7,300 nt of DNA, taken from Akkermansiaceae bacterium. GTDB lineage: Bacteria > Verrucomicrobiota > Verrucomicrobiia > Verrucomicrobiales > Akkermansiaceae. The stretch lies in contig JABHEX010000235.1 in the NCBI GenBank assembly GCA_018676385.1, positions 1 to 7,300 of the forward strand, read 5' to 3'. The notes beneath the pieces were generated by a model. It saw only the letters and a program-made list of their open reading frames with translations. It searched no databases and was not told where the DNA came from. Both the position numbers and the translations under genes were made by a program. The stretch's first letter is position 1, and each line of letters opens with the position of its first letter. Shown piece after piece: positions 1 to 6,238 of this stretch.

Positions 1-119
1 TCAAAAAACATCTCATAAAAGTCACCGAGGCGATAGAAGAGCAAGATGTCATCGGGCAAGGATCGGCGCATTGCCTGATACTGCGCCATCATCGGGGTAA
101 GTTTTTTTTCCTGCGTCAT
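1..119 (-). CDS. mutS: DNA mismatch repair ATPase MutS, N-terminal fragment (runs off the left edge)
   Basis: The reverse strand from an ATG at 119 encodes 39 residues before the window ends. They match the start of MutS, which binds mismatched bases and small loops in DNA and recruits MutL for repair. The recognisable features are TPMMAQY near residue 8 and LLFYRLGDFYEMFF at residues 26-39. Within the latter, Phe34 and Glu36 are the Phe-x-Glu pair that in E. coli MutS (Phe36/Glu38) wedges into and contacts the mismatch. The start gives the N-terminal length usual for the family, and no Shine-Dalgarno sequence precedes it. The gene is divergent from the b562-like gene, with 113 nt between the two starts. 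Everything past the beginning of domain I lies outside the window, so intactness cannot be judged. The identity is confident despite the short length because this motif is distinctive. Confidence 0.9.
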   Translation of the reverse strand, partial: MTQEKKLTPMMAQYQAMRRSLPDDILLFYRLGDFYEMFF

Positions 120-156
120 GTTTGCGGTAACAGATATTTAGCGAATAGTCGGGGGG

Positions 157-183
157 CTTGTCGAGCCTTGCTGTCACGACAAG
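157..183. repeat. 7-bp perfect inverted repeat in the mutS/b562-like divergent gap
   Basis: CTTGTCG at 157-163 is repeated in inverted orientation as CGACAAG at 177-183, with a 13-nt spacer. It lies between two divergent genes and 12 nt upstream of a TTGACA hexamer. It could be an operator or a weak RNA stem. No T-run follows, so it is not a rho-independent terminator. It does not match the LexA or Fur consensus patterns I know. The function is unknown. Confidence 0.35.
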
Positions 184-195
184 TGTGGCTGATAA

Positions 196-224
196 TTGAC
201 AGATTCGCAGATAAAGTGTGTATT
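196..224 (+). promoter_or_regulatory. Candidate sigma-70-type promoter for the b562-like gene, predicted near-leaderless
   Basis: A perfect -35 hexamer, TTGACA, lies at 196-201. After a 17-nt spacer, TGTATT (219-224) matches the -10 consensus at 4 of 6 positions; TATTTA at 221-226, with a 19-nt spacer, is an alternative. Either choice puts transcription initiation within a few bases of the ATG at 233, which would leave almost no 5' leader. The -35 is strong and the -10 is only fair, so this is a candidate. Confidence 0.4.
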
Positions 225-232
225 TATTTCCG

Positions 233-667
233 ATGAAGTTAAATACCATATTCCAAATGCTAATCATACCCGTTATTTCCGCGGGATTTTTGTTTACTCA
301 ACCCGTCAACGCCGATGACGATGACACACAACTAGCCAAAACAATGAAGGAGGCAAGTGATGCTCTAAAGGCTCTACGTAAGCTCCCTAAGGATGATTGG
401 GCTGGGGGGGTCCAGAAATCGCGTGCTGCAGCGGAAGGTATTCGCAAGGGGATGGCATTTATTCCTGTGATGCTCAAAGATATGAGAGATGGTGTAGAGA
501 AAGATAAAGCGCTCGCAGACTACCGTCGTTTGATGGGGCTTAACTACGCAGCTCTATGTGAGCTTGAGTTGGCATATCTTGAAAAGGATGCTGCAAAAGT
601 TCTGGCTGCCAGTAAGTCATGGAAGGCGCTTAAAAAGGAAGGTCACAAGAAGTACGAGGACGAGTAG
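233..667 (+). CDS. Secreted cytochrome b562-like four-helix protein
   Basis: This is a 144-residue exported protein. Residues 1-27 form a signal peptide: Lys2, a hydrophobic core at about 6-22, and a V-N-A cleavage site after Ala27. The mature 117 residues are rich in Lys, Ala, Leu and Glu and read as amphipathic helices. Compared from memory with E. coli cytochrome b562, Met38 with the following D43-A-L-K46 aligns with the region of haem-ligand Met7. H-K-K-Y at 138-141 aligns with the His102 region (H-Q-K-Y). An R-A-A-A segment (64-67) and D-Y-R (96-98) also correspond. Ligand spacing is 100 residues against 95 in E. coli. There is no CXXCH, so any haem would be bound non-covalently, in the periplasm. 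An upstream in-frame GTG at 218 is possible, but the ATG at 233 gives a clean signal peptide. The next gene starts 19 nt downstream, which suggests co-transcription. The b562 fold is fairly likely; haem binding and electron transfer are inference, and a haem-free helical protein remains possible. Confidence 0.65.
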   Translation: MKLNTIFQMLIIPVISAGFLFTQPVNADDDDTQLAKTMKEASDALKALRKLPKDDWAGGVQKSRAAAEGIRKGMAFIPVMLKDMRDGVEKDKALADYRRLMGLNYAALCELELAYLEKDAAKVLAASKSWKALKKEGHKKYEDE

Positions 668-686
668 TCTTCTCATTCAATGATCT

Positions 687-1130
687 ATGCGTGCTGTAGT
701 GTCATTTTTTTACCGGCACTTCAGTCGGCTTCTCACCACACCAGCTTCCCTCGTTGGTAAAGGTGGTCAGAAGCTTACTCGTATGGAAATTGGTGATCTT
801 GGTGAGTGTATTGCCTGTGCTTATTTAAAGGCAAGGGGATGTAAGGTGCTCTATCGTAACTACCGTGGCCCGAAAGGTGGTGAGGTAGACATTGTAGCGC
901 GTTCTGGTAAGACCTTAGCATTTGTAGAAGTAAAAACTCGCACCCGTAGAGGCTATGGAAGACCTCTCGATGCAGTGGATGTCGCCAAGCAAGAATTGAT
1001 AGAGCGTGGTGCAAACTCATGGTTGAGGCTTCTGGGATCTCGTGATATTCCATGGCGATTTGACGTGGTTGAGGTAATTCTCGCAGAGGATCATATTCCT
1101 GATGTGAATTTGGTTTTAGATGCGTTCTGA
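687..1130 (+). CDS. yraN: YraN/UPF0102 family endonuclease-like protein
   Basis: This 147-residue protein belongs to the UPF0102 (YraN) family, which has a restriction-endonuclease-like fold related to archaeal Holliday-junction resolvases. Its cellular role is poorly defined. Residues 36-47 carry the G-D-L-G-E-x-x-A-x-x-Y-L entry motif with Glu40. The core follows: G-G-E-V-D (64-68, with Glu66 and Asp68), then F-V-E-V-K-T-R (79-85, with Glu81 and Lys83). This is the complete E / ExD / ExK nuclease signature. R-R-G-Y-G-R-P-L-D and a Lys-Gln helix follow, as is usual. The N-terminus is about 30 residues longer than in typical members and basic, so the ATG at 783 (Met33) is an alternative start. 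No Shine-Dalgarno sequence marks either. The gene sits in a same-strand cluster, 19 nt after the b562-like gene. Family assignment is confident, but enzymatic activity is not established by the sequence alone. Confidence 0.92.
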   Translation: MRAVVSFFYRHFSRLLTTPASLVGKGGQKLTRMEIGDLGECIACAYLKARGCKVLYRNYRGPKGGEVDIVARSGKTLAFVEVKTRTRRGYGRPLDAVDVAKQELIERGANSWLRLLGSRDIPWRFDVVEVILAEDHIPDVNLVLDAF

Positions 1131-1202
1131 CTTTTTTGAGATCATGCCAAACCAATGCATTGCAAATTTCCATCTATTAAGAAAAACTATCAACCAGAAT
1201 CC

Positions 1203-2894
1203 ATGTTTACACCCTCTGAAATGCCGCTCTATGTTATCGGTCACAAAAATCCCGATACAGATGCGATTTGCTCCGCCATTGGTTATGCAGAGCTGTTGCG
1301 TTCTAAGGGTATGGAGAATGCACGAGCTGCGCGCTGTGGTGCAGTGCCTGCAAGAACAGACTGGGTATTAAAACAAGCAGGTATTGACCGTCCTCAGCTG
1401 CTAAACGATGTGTCTGTTACAGCAGAAATGATTTGCCGCAAAGAGGTTGTGAGTGTTCAGGAAGACGCTACTTTTCTCACAGCATATCAAGTGATGTTGA
1501 ACAAGGGTGTTCGCAGTCTTCCGGTGATTACTGGTGAAGGGAAGCTCAAGGGGCTGCTCAGGTATTTAGATTTACTGCAGTTGTTGATGCCCATAGATAC
1601 AAATCCGGAATCTGTGAGGAGAATGTTTGCTTGTCCTGAAAAAATAGCGGCTACATTAAATGCAAAAGTTACTGGTGCAGACATTGTTGCAGGTGAAAAA
1701 GAAATTGTTCAATTGGTTGGTGCGTCCAGTACTGAAGCGGTTAATCGTCGATTAGATGATGCGGCTGAAAAAGGCGAAGTGAGCGCTTATGTAGTAATTT
1801 GTGGTGATCGGCCAATCGTGCAGCGAGCGGCCATTGATCATGGTGTTGGTATTTTGGTGGTGACTGGTGGTTCAAAAGTTTCAGGAGATCTTATCAAGCT
1901 GGCGAAGAGTATGGGGGTTGCTGTTTTGCTGTGTAAGCAAGACACTGCCACAGTAGCCAAATTGATTCGGTGCTCCCGCATGGTGGATCAAGCTCTTGAT
2001 GACTCTATTGTTCGTCTAATGGCACACGACCCAGTAAAATCCATTAGAGATACACTGACTCGACAGAAACAGGATCTTTTTCCGGTGATTGACCCCGGTG
2101 ATGATCGACTTATTGGTGTGATATCTAAATCTGATCTCATTGATCCGCCACGAATCAAACTGGTGCTGGTGGACCACAACGAGTATTCTCAAGCAATTAA
2201 TGGCGTTGAAGACGCCGAGGTAATTGAGGTTATCGACCATCACCGCTTGGCAGGTGATCTTGTTTCCAGAGAGCCAATTCGCTACCTCAATGAACCAGTC
2301 GGGTCATCATCAACGCTGGTCGCTAGGGAATACCGTTACGCAGGTATTGAAATGTCACGTGGTATTGCGCTCTGCCTTCTCGCAGGCATGGTCTCAGACA
2401 CACTGAATCTTACCTCGCCTACGACATCCGATTTGGACCGACAAATTTTACCATGGTTGTGTGATATAGCTGGTGTTGACGCGCAAGAATTCACTCTCGA
2501 TTTTTTTGCTTCCGGGTCATTGTTAGCTCACAACACGATGGATGAAGCCATTATGGCGGACAGGAAAGTTTTTGAGGAAAATGGCAATAAAGTAAGTATA
2601 TCTCATGTTGAGGAATGTGGGCTAGAATTGTTTGAAGCAAATCATCAGGCGCTCGCCGAATCGCTAGACAAACTCGTTGCTGTTAAGGGATATGATCTTG
2701 CATTGCTCGCAGTCACCGATATCACCACTCATTACAGCGTGTTGATTACCAGTGGTAAATCGGAAATTATTGATGCATTGCCATTTGAACGTGATGATGT
2801 TGGAGTATTTCAGGGGCCTGGCGTAGTCAGTCGCAAGAAACAGATATTCCCCGCAATATGCCAAGCGATTCGAGTTGCTGCTTCAAGAGGTTAA
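1203..2894 (+). CDS. Manganese-dependent (family II) inorganic pyrophosphatase with CBS and DRTGG regulatory domains
   Basis: This cytoplasmic enzyme should hydrolyse pyrophosphate to two phosphates, pulling biosynthetic reactions forward. From the ATG at 1203 it has 563 residues. The N-terminal DHH part opens with G-H-K-N-P-D-T-D (13-20), which supplies metal-binding His14, Asp18 and Asp20. A regulatory insert follows: the first CBS motif (about 78-128), a DRTGG domain (about 140-250) and the second CBS motif (about 273-316). The DHH domain then resumes with D-H-N (324-326) and D-H-H (345-347). The DHHA2 domain ends with the substrate-binding S-R-K-K-Q motif (543-547). All catalytic signatures are intact. 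In characterised CBS-pyrophosphatases the insert binds adenine nucleotides, and DRTGG-containing forms also respond to diadenosine polyphosphates. Similar control here is inferred. Starts at 1155 (16 residues longer) and 1221 (six shorter) are possible. The proB start lies 17 nt after the stop, suggesting an operon. Confidence 0.93.
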   Translation: MFTPSEMPLYVIGHKNPDTDAICSAIGYAELLRSKGMENARAARCGAVPARTDWVLKQAGIDRPQLLNDVSVTAEMICRKEVVSVQEDATFLTAYQVMLNKGVRSLPVITGEGKLKGLLRYLDLLQLLMPIDTNPESVRRMFACPEKIAATLNAKVTGADIVAGEKEIVQLVGASSTEAVNRRLDDAAEKGEVSAYVVICGDRPIVQRAAIDHGVGILVVTGGSKVSGDLIKLAKSMGVAVLLCKQDTATVAKLIRCSRMVDQALDDSIVRLMAHDPVKSIRDTLTRQKQDLFPVIDPGDDRLIGVISKSDLIDPPRIKLVLVDHNEYSQAINGVEDAEVIEVIDHHRLAGDLVSREPIRYLNEPVGSSSTLVAREYRYAGIEMSRGIALCLLAGMVSDTLNLTSPTTSDLDRQILPWLCDIAGVDAQEFTLDFFASGSLLAHNTMDEAIMADRKVFEENGNKVSISHVEECGLELFEANHQALAESLDKLVAVKGYDLALLAVTDITTHYSVLITSGKSEIIDALPFERDDVGVFQGPGVVSRKKQIFPAICQAIRVAASRG

Positions 2895-2911
2895 CAAAAA
2901 ACAATCCCAAT

Positions 2912-3670
2912 ATGTCTAGAAATATAGTAGTCATTAAAATAGGCACAGGTGTTCTCACTCGGTCAGAGGATGGTACGCTGAATGAGGCTTCACTGGTCAG
3001 GCTGGTTACAGCCGTGTCTGAGTTAGTTACTTCGGGTGTGCCCTGCGTCATGGTTTCTAGTGGAGCGGTCGGAGCAGGCGTGTCAGCTCTGAGTTTAGAT
3101 GGTTATCCCAGTGATACAGCAACTCGCCAAGCATGTGCTGCTGTTGGGCAGACTAGACTCATGCACGCGTATGAAAATTTATTTCAAAAGTTTCAACTTA
3201 ACGTAGCGCAAATTCTTCTCTCTGCGGATGATTTGGCAAATTCATCTCGCAGTACTAATGTGCTCAACACCCTGAAACGATTGCTTCAGAATGGAGCTAT
3301 AGTCCCCATTATTAATGAAAACGATAGTGTTGCGGTGGAAGAGCTTAGAGTCGGAGATAACGATATGCTTTCTTCCCGAGTTGCTCAAATTCTCGAGGCT
3401 CGTATGCTAGTCATTCTCAGCACGGTGAACGGACTGATGCGTGAAGATGGGACTATACTTGATCAAGTAGAAGATATCTCTGAGGTGCTGAAGCATGTTC
3501 GTGATGATCATGGGAAATTCTCAATTGGAGGCATGAGGTCAAAACTCACTGCGGTCGAGCAGGCAATTGCTGCCGGAGTAGAGACAGTGATTGCGAATGG
3601 GCATCAATCTGACAACTTACGGGCAATAATTAATGGTGAGGCTCATGGGAGCCGTTTCATCGCTTTATAG
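2912..3670 (+). CDS. proB: Glutamate 5-kinase, short form without a PUA domain
   Basis: Glutamate 5-kinase uses ATP to make gamma-glutamyl phosphate, the first step of proline synthesis from glutamate. The 252-residue product is almost exactly one amino-acid-kinase domain. V-I-K-I-G-T-G (7-13) carries the phosphate-binding Lys9. V-S-S-G-A-V-G-A-G is the glycine-rich loop, N-E-N-D-S-V followed by V-G-D-N-D is the glutamate/metal site, and G-G-M-R-S-K-L is the nucleotide-site motif. E. coli ProB is 367 residues because a C-terminal PUA domain follows the kinase. Here the protein stops at G-S-R-F-I-A-L, just where that domain would begin. The downstream sequence shows no continuation, so this is a natural short form rather than an obvious break. 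An in-frame ATG at 2858 lies inside the pyrophosphatase gene and adds residues absent from homologues, so 2912 is preferred; an A-rich leader precedes it. proA is not adjacent. Confidence 0.93.
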   Translation: MSRNIVVIKIGTGVLTRSEDGTLNEASLVRLVTAVSELVTSGVPCVMVSSGAVGAGVSALSLDGYPSDTATRQACAAVGQTRLMHAYENLFQKFQLNVAQILLSADDLANSSRSTNVLNTLKRLLQNGAIVPIINENDSVAVEELRVGDNDMLSSRVAQILEARMLVILSTVNGLMREDGTILDQVEDISEVLKHVRDDHGKFSIGGMRSKLTAVEQAIAAGVETVIANGHQSDNLRAIINGEAHGSRFIAL

Positions 3671-3730
3671 TGCCTTGGTGCAGCGGGGTGATGAATATCT
3701 GAAAACAACTCTAAATTGCTTTTCTTATGG

Positions 3731-3759
3731 TTGACCTTGGTGCATCTCGAGGTTATGTA
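3731..3759 (+). promoter_or_regulatory. Candidate promoter for the STAS/SpoIIE-phosphatase pair
   Basis: TTGACC (3731-3736, 5 of 6 matches to the -35 consensus) is followed after 17 nt by TATGTA (3754-3759), a weak -10. The 128-nt gap after proB is the longest break between the two plus-strand clusters, which makes a new promoter plausible. I see no clear terminator for the proB unit in the gap, so read-through is also possible. Confidence 0.35.
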
Positions 3760-3798
3760 TAAGGATACCTTACTGAATCTAACCACCTCTGATCAAGA

Positions 3799-4326
3799 GT
3801 GAGTAACACCGACTCAATTTCTGCTTGTCGCCATGGCGATTTTTACTGGATCCGCTGCTATGGCAAGGGGTCATTCCTTAACAGCCACCATGTCAAGCGG
3901 TGTGCGGAAGATGAGTTAAGTAATGGGATCAAATCTATTGTTATCGATTTGTCTCAATGCAGCGGTATGGACTCGACGTTTATGGGAACGATGGCGGGTA
4001 TTGCCATGAAGCTCATGAAGATGCCCAGCGGTAAGTTAGAGGTAGCAAACCCGGGAAACAAGAATCGAAGCGCGCTGGAAGATCTTGGGCTTGATGTTCT
4101 TATGAAAATCGATTCCGAGAGCACTGACAGAAAAATACAGCTTGATGAAATTGAGGGTAAGTTGCGGCCATGTTCTTTGCCGGTTGAAAAAATTGGCACC
4201 GCACGTCACGTTCTCGATTCGCACAAAAAATTGTGTGAAGTAGATGAGAATAACACCCAAAAATTTGGATCTGTTCTAGAGTTTCTAGAAGCTGAGGTGA
4301 AAGCCAAGGAATCTAGCAACGGCTAA
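3799..4326 (+). CDS. STAS-domain protein, probable anti-sigma factor antagonist (RsbV/SpoIIAA type)
   Basis: The 175-residue protein begins with a STAS domain (about 9-105). Such proteins bind and sequester anti-sigma kinases when unphosphorylated and are switched off by phosphorylation. The phosphosite region reads I-V-I-D-L-S-Q-C-S-G-M-D-S (47-59). Ser59, after Asp58, aligns with the Ser of SpoIIAA/RsbV. The usual G-L-G after that serine is replaced by T-F-M-G, a variant I believe is common in some Gram-negative STAS proteins. A charged, helical tail of about 70 residues follows, with an H-K-K-L segment and an F-x-x-V-x-x-F-L-E-A-E segment; its role is unknown. The start is a GTG, and it is almost forced because an in-frame TGA sits at 3790-3792. 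No Shine-Dalgarno sequence precedes it. The likely partner is the phosphatase gene 89 nt downstream. A role in sigma-factor control is inference, since other outputs are known for such modules. Confidence 0.85.
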   Translation: MSNTDSISACRHGDFYWIRCYGKGSFLNSHHVKRCAEDELSNGIKSIVIDLSQCSGMDSTFMGTMAGIAMKLMKMPSGKLEVANPGNKNRSALEDLGLDVLMKIDSESTDRKIQLDEIEGKLRPCSLPVEKIGTARHVLDSHKKLCEVDENNTQKFGSVLEFLEAEVKAKESSNG

Positions 4327-4330
4327 ACTG

Positions 4331-4367
4331 TCAATATTCACCAACTTACTGATCAAGCCAATATTGA
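4331..4367. repeat. 8-bp perfect inverted repeat between the STAS and phosphatase genes
   Basis: TCAATATT (4331-4338) recurs inverted as AATATTGA (4360-4367), separated by 21 nt, in the 89-nt gap between the two signalling genes. It is AT-rich and has no immediate T-run, so terminator function is doubtful. It could be an operator or an mRNA element that sets the ratio of the two proteins. The pairing is exact but chance cannot be excluded. Confidence 0.3.
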
Positions 4368-4415
4368 TGTTCTTGTTATTTATGGCTTTTTTGATAGGGT
4401 AGATAAGTTGTAATT

Positions 4416-5858
4416 ATGTGGACATTAGTTTATTTTGTCATTGCAGGGGTCTTCCTGCTGCTCGCCATTTTATTAATGGTGATACATCGTTATGCATCGC
4501 GCCTAATAAAGATACGAAGCGAGCGGGATCATATCCTGGGTGAAGAAATGCGAATGTTCGATTTTTTGCATCATCTTGGTACGGTTATTGAAAAAGACAT
4601 CAGTCCCGTGCTGCTCTACAAAGAAATTGTGGAAGGTCTAAGTGAGGTGCTTAATGCTAATGGAGGAACGCTATATATACTTAACGAGGAAGGGACGTAT
4701 CTCATACCCAAATACATCACAAAGGATTGCCCGCCTCTGGTGGGTGTTCCGGTGGAGATTTTTAAACGTTCAAAAAAAGACAGCCGAGCCATGGAGCGAC
4801 ACGTGCGGTTAAGTAAATTGGCTGCCAATGAGGGTATATTGGGTGCTGCCCTCAGTATAGGGCAGTGCATGCACGTTTCATCAGTTCGTGATCATGAGTC
4901 ATTTCATGATGCCTTCGTGCGTTATGAGGAGAACCTCTCGGCACTGATTGCACCACTTCATTATGCTGATAGAGATTTGGGTGTAGTTGCAGTGGCGAAA
5001 CGTCATGAGGAAGGGGCGTTCTCAGAAAATGACTTCCATGTTTTTAAGTCGATTTCTGAGCAATCTTCTTTCGCAATGGGTAACGCACTCATTCATCAGG
5101 AAATGACGGAAAAGCGTAAGCTTGATGATGAGTTGAGAACGGCCAGAGAAGTACAGAACATTTTGTTGCCATCATCGGAACCCGAAATTCTTGGATATCG
5201 TGTTTGTGGTAGCAATACGCCTGCCCGAATCATCAGTGGTGATTATTTTGACTACATGAAAATGCCTGATGATAAGTGGGGTGTTGTCATTGCAGATGTG
5301 ACAGGTAAAGGAGTGCCGGCTGGATTACTCATGGCGATGTGCAGGAGTTTATTGAGGCACAGCGCGCAATCAACCTCGTCACCTGCCGAGGCGCTGGCTC
5401 AAGTTAATCGCAACCTATTCCCTGATGTTAGAGAGGATATGTTTGTGAGTTTGGTGAATCTTACGATTGATGGACCTAATGGCGGTTTGCGCATGGCTCG
5501 AGCGGGCCATGATGCTCCATTAATGTTTAGAAGCGGGACTGGAAAAGTGGATAGAATTAAACCTCCTGGTGTTGCTCTTGGTATTGACGAAGGCGAAGTT
5601 TTTGAGCGGGTTACCAAGGATTTGAAGTTACAGATGGTTTCGGGCGACTGCTTGTTGCTGCATACGGATGGGATATGCGAAGCTGAAAATGACAGTGGAT
5701 CTGAATTTGGTGCCGAGCGAATGGAAAGGGTGTTTATCAAATCAGCGCCGCTCGGTGCGGAAGCAGTCGTGGAGTCACTTAAGAAGGCTGTGAATGACTT
5801 TGCTGGTGATCGGCCGCAGATGGATGATATTACGATGATCGCGATCGAAAAATGCTAG
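4416..5858 (+). CDS. Membrane-anchored GAF-domain PPM-type serine phosphatase (SpoIIE/RsbU family)
   Basis: This 480-residue protein should dephosphorylate a phosphoserine on a STAS partner, most simply Ser59 of the preceding gene's product. Residues 3-23 form one strongly hydrophobic membrane helix, followed by a basic segment (R25, R29, K32, R34) that suggests a cytoplasmic C-terminal side. Residues about 45-215 read as a GAF sensor domain. A helical linker around 216-250 carries the E-L-R-T-A-R-E-V-Q-x-x-L-L-P motif that typically precedes SpoIIE-type catalytic domains. The catalytic domain (about 255-480) keeps the metal-binding acidic residues: Asp276 in S-G-D-Y-F-D, Asp294 in A-D-V-T-G-K-G, Asp418 in H-T-D-G, and Asp470-Asp471 in M-D-D-I-T. 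It therefore looks active. The GAF ligand cannot be told from the sequence. No anti-sigma kinase lies in the window. The ATG at 4416 starts just before the membrane helix, without a Shine-Dalgarno sequence. Confidence 0.92.
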   Translation: MWTLVYFVIAGVFLLLAILLMVIHRYASRLIKIRSERDHILGEEMRMFDFLHHLGTVIEKDISPVLLYKEIVEGLSEVLNANGGTLYILNEEGTYLIPKYITKDCPPLVGVPVEIFKRSKKDSRAMERHVRLSKLAANEGILGAALSIGQCMHVSSVRDHESFHDAFVRYEENLSALIAPLHYADRDLGVVAVAKRHEEGAFSENDFHVFKSISEQSSFAMGNALIHQEMTEKRKLDDELRTAREVQNILLPSSEPEILGYRVCGSNTPARIISGDYFDYMKMPDDKWGVVIADVTGKGVPAGLLMAMCRSLLRHSAQSTSSPAEALAQVNRNLFPDVREDMFVSLVNLTIDGPNGGLRMARAGHDAPLMFRSGTGKVDRIKPPGVALGIDEGEVFERVTKDLKLQMVSGDCLLLHTDGICEAENDSGSEFGAERMERVFIKSAPLGAEAVVESLKKAVNDFAGDRPQMDDITMIAIEKC

Positions 5859-5898
5859 ATGAAATTCAAATTTAGGACATGATTTTTTTATTTATCGC

Positions 5899-5926
5899 TT
5901 GCATAGAAAAATTCATTTAATAATAT
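5899..5926 (+). promoter_or_regulatory. Weak candidate promoter for the first small lipoprotein gene
   Basis: TTGCAT (5899-5904) and TAATAT (5921-5926) are separated by 16 nt, about 80 nt upstream of the lipoprotein ATG. The gap from 5859 to 6004 is AT-rich and contains no ORF worth calling. A very A-rich leader (about 5975-6004) precedes the start. The hexamers match consensus only partly, so confidence is low. Confidence 0.22.
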
Positions 5927-6004
5927 CTAACTATCTTAGCAATACGCTTATTGCTCAGTCACCCCCTAGTTAACAACTAAACAAAAACCAAAAACAATAA
6001 AATT

Positions 6005-6118
6005 ATGAAAATCGCAATCATTCTCGCAGCTGCAGCAGGTATCGCACTCAGCAGTTCTTGTGGCTTACAGCAGTGTTCAGAAGTCCCTCCAGCACCACCT
6101 GTTGAAATGGGCAAGTAA
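6005..6118 (+). CDS. Very small predicted lipoprotein (37 aa)
   Basis: A short reading frame encodes 37 residues. Lys2, then a hydrophobic Ala/Ile/Leu stretch (3-15), leads to a lipobox ending S-S-S-C, with Cys19 as the predicted lipid-attachment residue. The mature peptide would be only 19 residues, with a second cysteine (Cys24) and a proline-rich stretch P-P-A-P-P (28-32). I do not recognise the family; the small size and layout recall entericidin-like lipopeptides, but there is no clear sequence match. A strong terminator 28 nt after the stop, an A-rich leader of the kind seen before other genes here, and a second small lipoprotein gene next door support it being real. It would be anchored in a membrane facing the periplasm or the outside. 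The function is unknown. Confidence 0.72.
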   Translation: MKIAIILAAAAGIALSSSCGLQQCSEVPPAPPVEMGK

Positions 6119-6146
6119 GCCATAGGCTTGATCAAATTCTATCAAC

Positions 6147-6181
6147 AAAGGTAGGTCGACAAGTTCGACCTACCTTTTTTC
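6147..6181 (+). terminator. Strong rho-independent terminator after the first small lipoprotein gene
   Basis: A perfect 13-bp stem pairs 6147-6159 with 6165-6177 around a 5-nt loop (CAAGT); the outermost three pairs are A-T. The T-run extends to 6180. On the opposite strand only three Ts follow the stem, so it works mainly in the plus direction. Confidence 0.92.
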
Positions 6182-6238
6182 TTGTGTTTATTGCGTGCTA
6201 TCTCTAAAAAATATCTACCAAACAACTTAACAATCCAT

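Noticed and set aside
775..1173. Open frame of 132 codons on the minus strand across yraN
   Set aside because: It lies antisense to a well-conserved YraN protein, shows no recognisable domain, and is His/Arg/Leu-rich as expected of a shadow frame.
1120..1371. Open frame of 83 codons overlapping the start of the pyrophosphatase gene
   Set aside because: It overlaps the conserved metal-binding motif region of the pyrophosphatase in another frame and has no recognisable features.
3673..3744. 10-bp direct repeat CCTTGGTGCA at 3673-3682 and 3735-3744
   Set aside because: Two short copies with no further structure are compatible with chance, and the second copy overlaps the spacer of a candidate promoter.
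3787..3799. Small hairpin CTCT-GATCA-AGAG touching the GTG start of the STAS gene
   Set aside because: A 4-bp stem is too weak to claim as a translational control element.
4355..4392. Possible terminator: AAGCC pairing with GGCTT followed by a run of Ts
   Set aside because: The stem is only 5 bp with a loop of more than 20 nt, and the T-run overlaps the right arm, so it is unlikely to terminate efficiently.
5399..5740. Open frame of 113 codons antisense to the phosphatase catalytic domain
   Set aside because: It is antisense to a conserved domain and Ser/Pro-rich, with no start context or homology signal that I can see.
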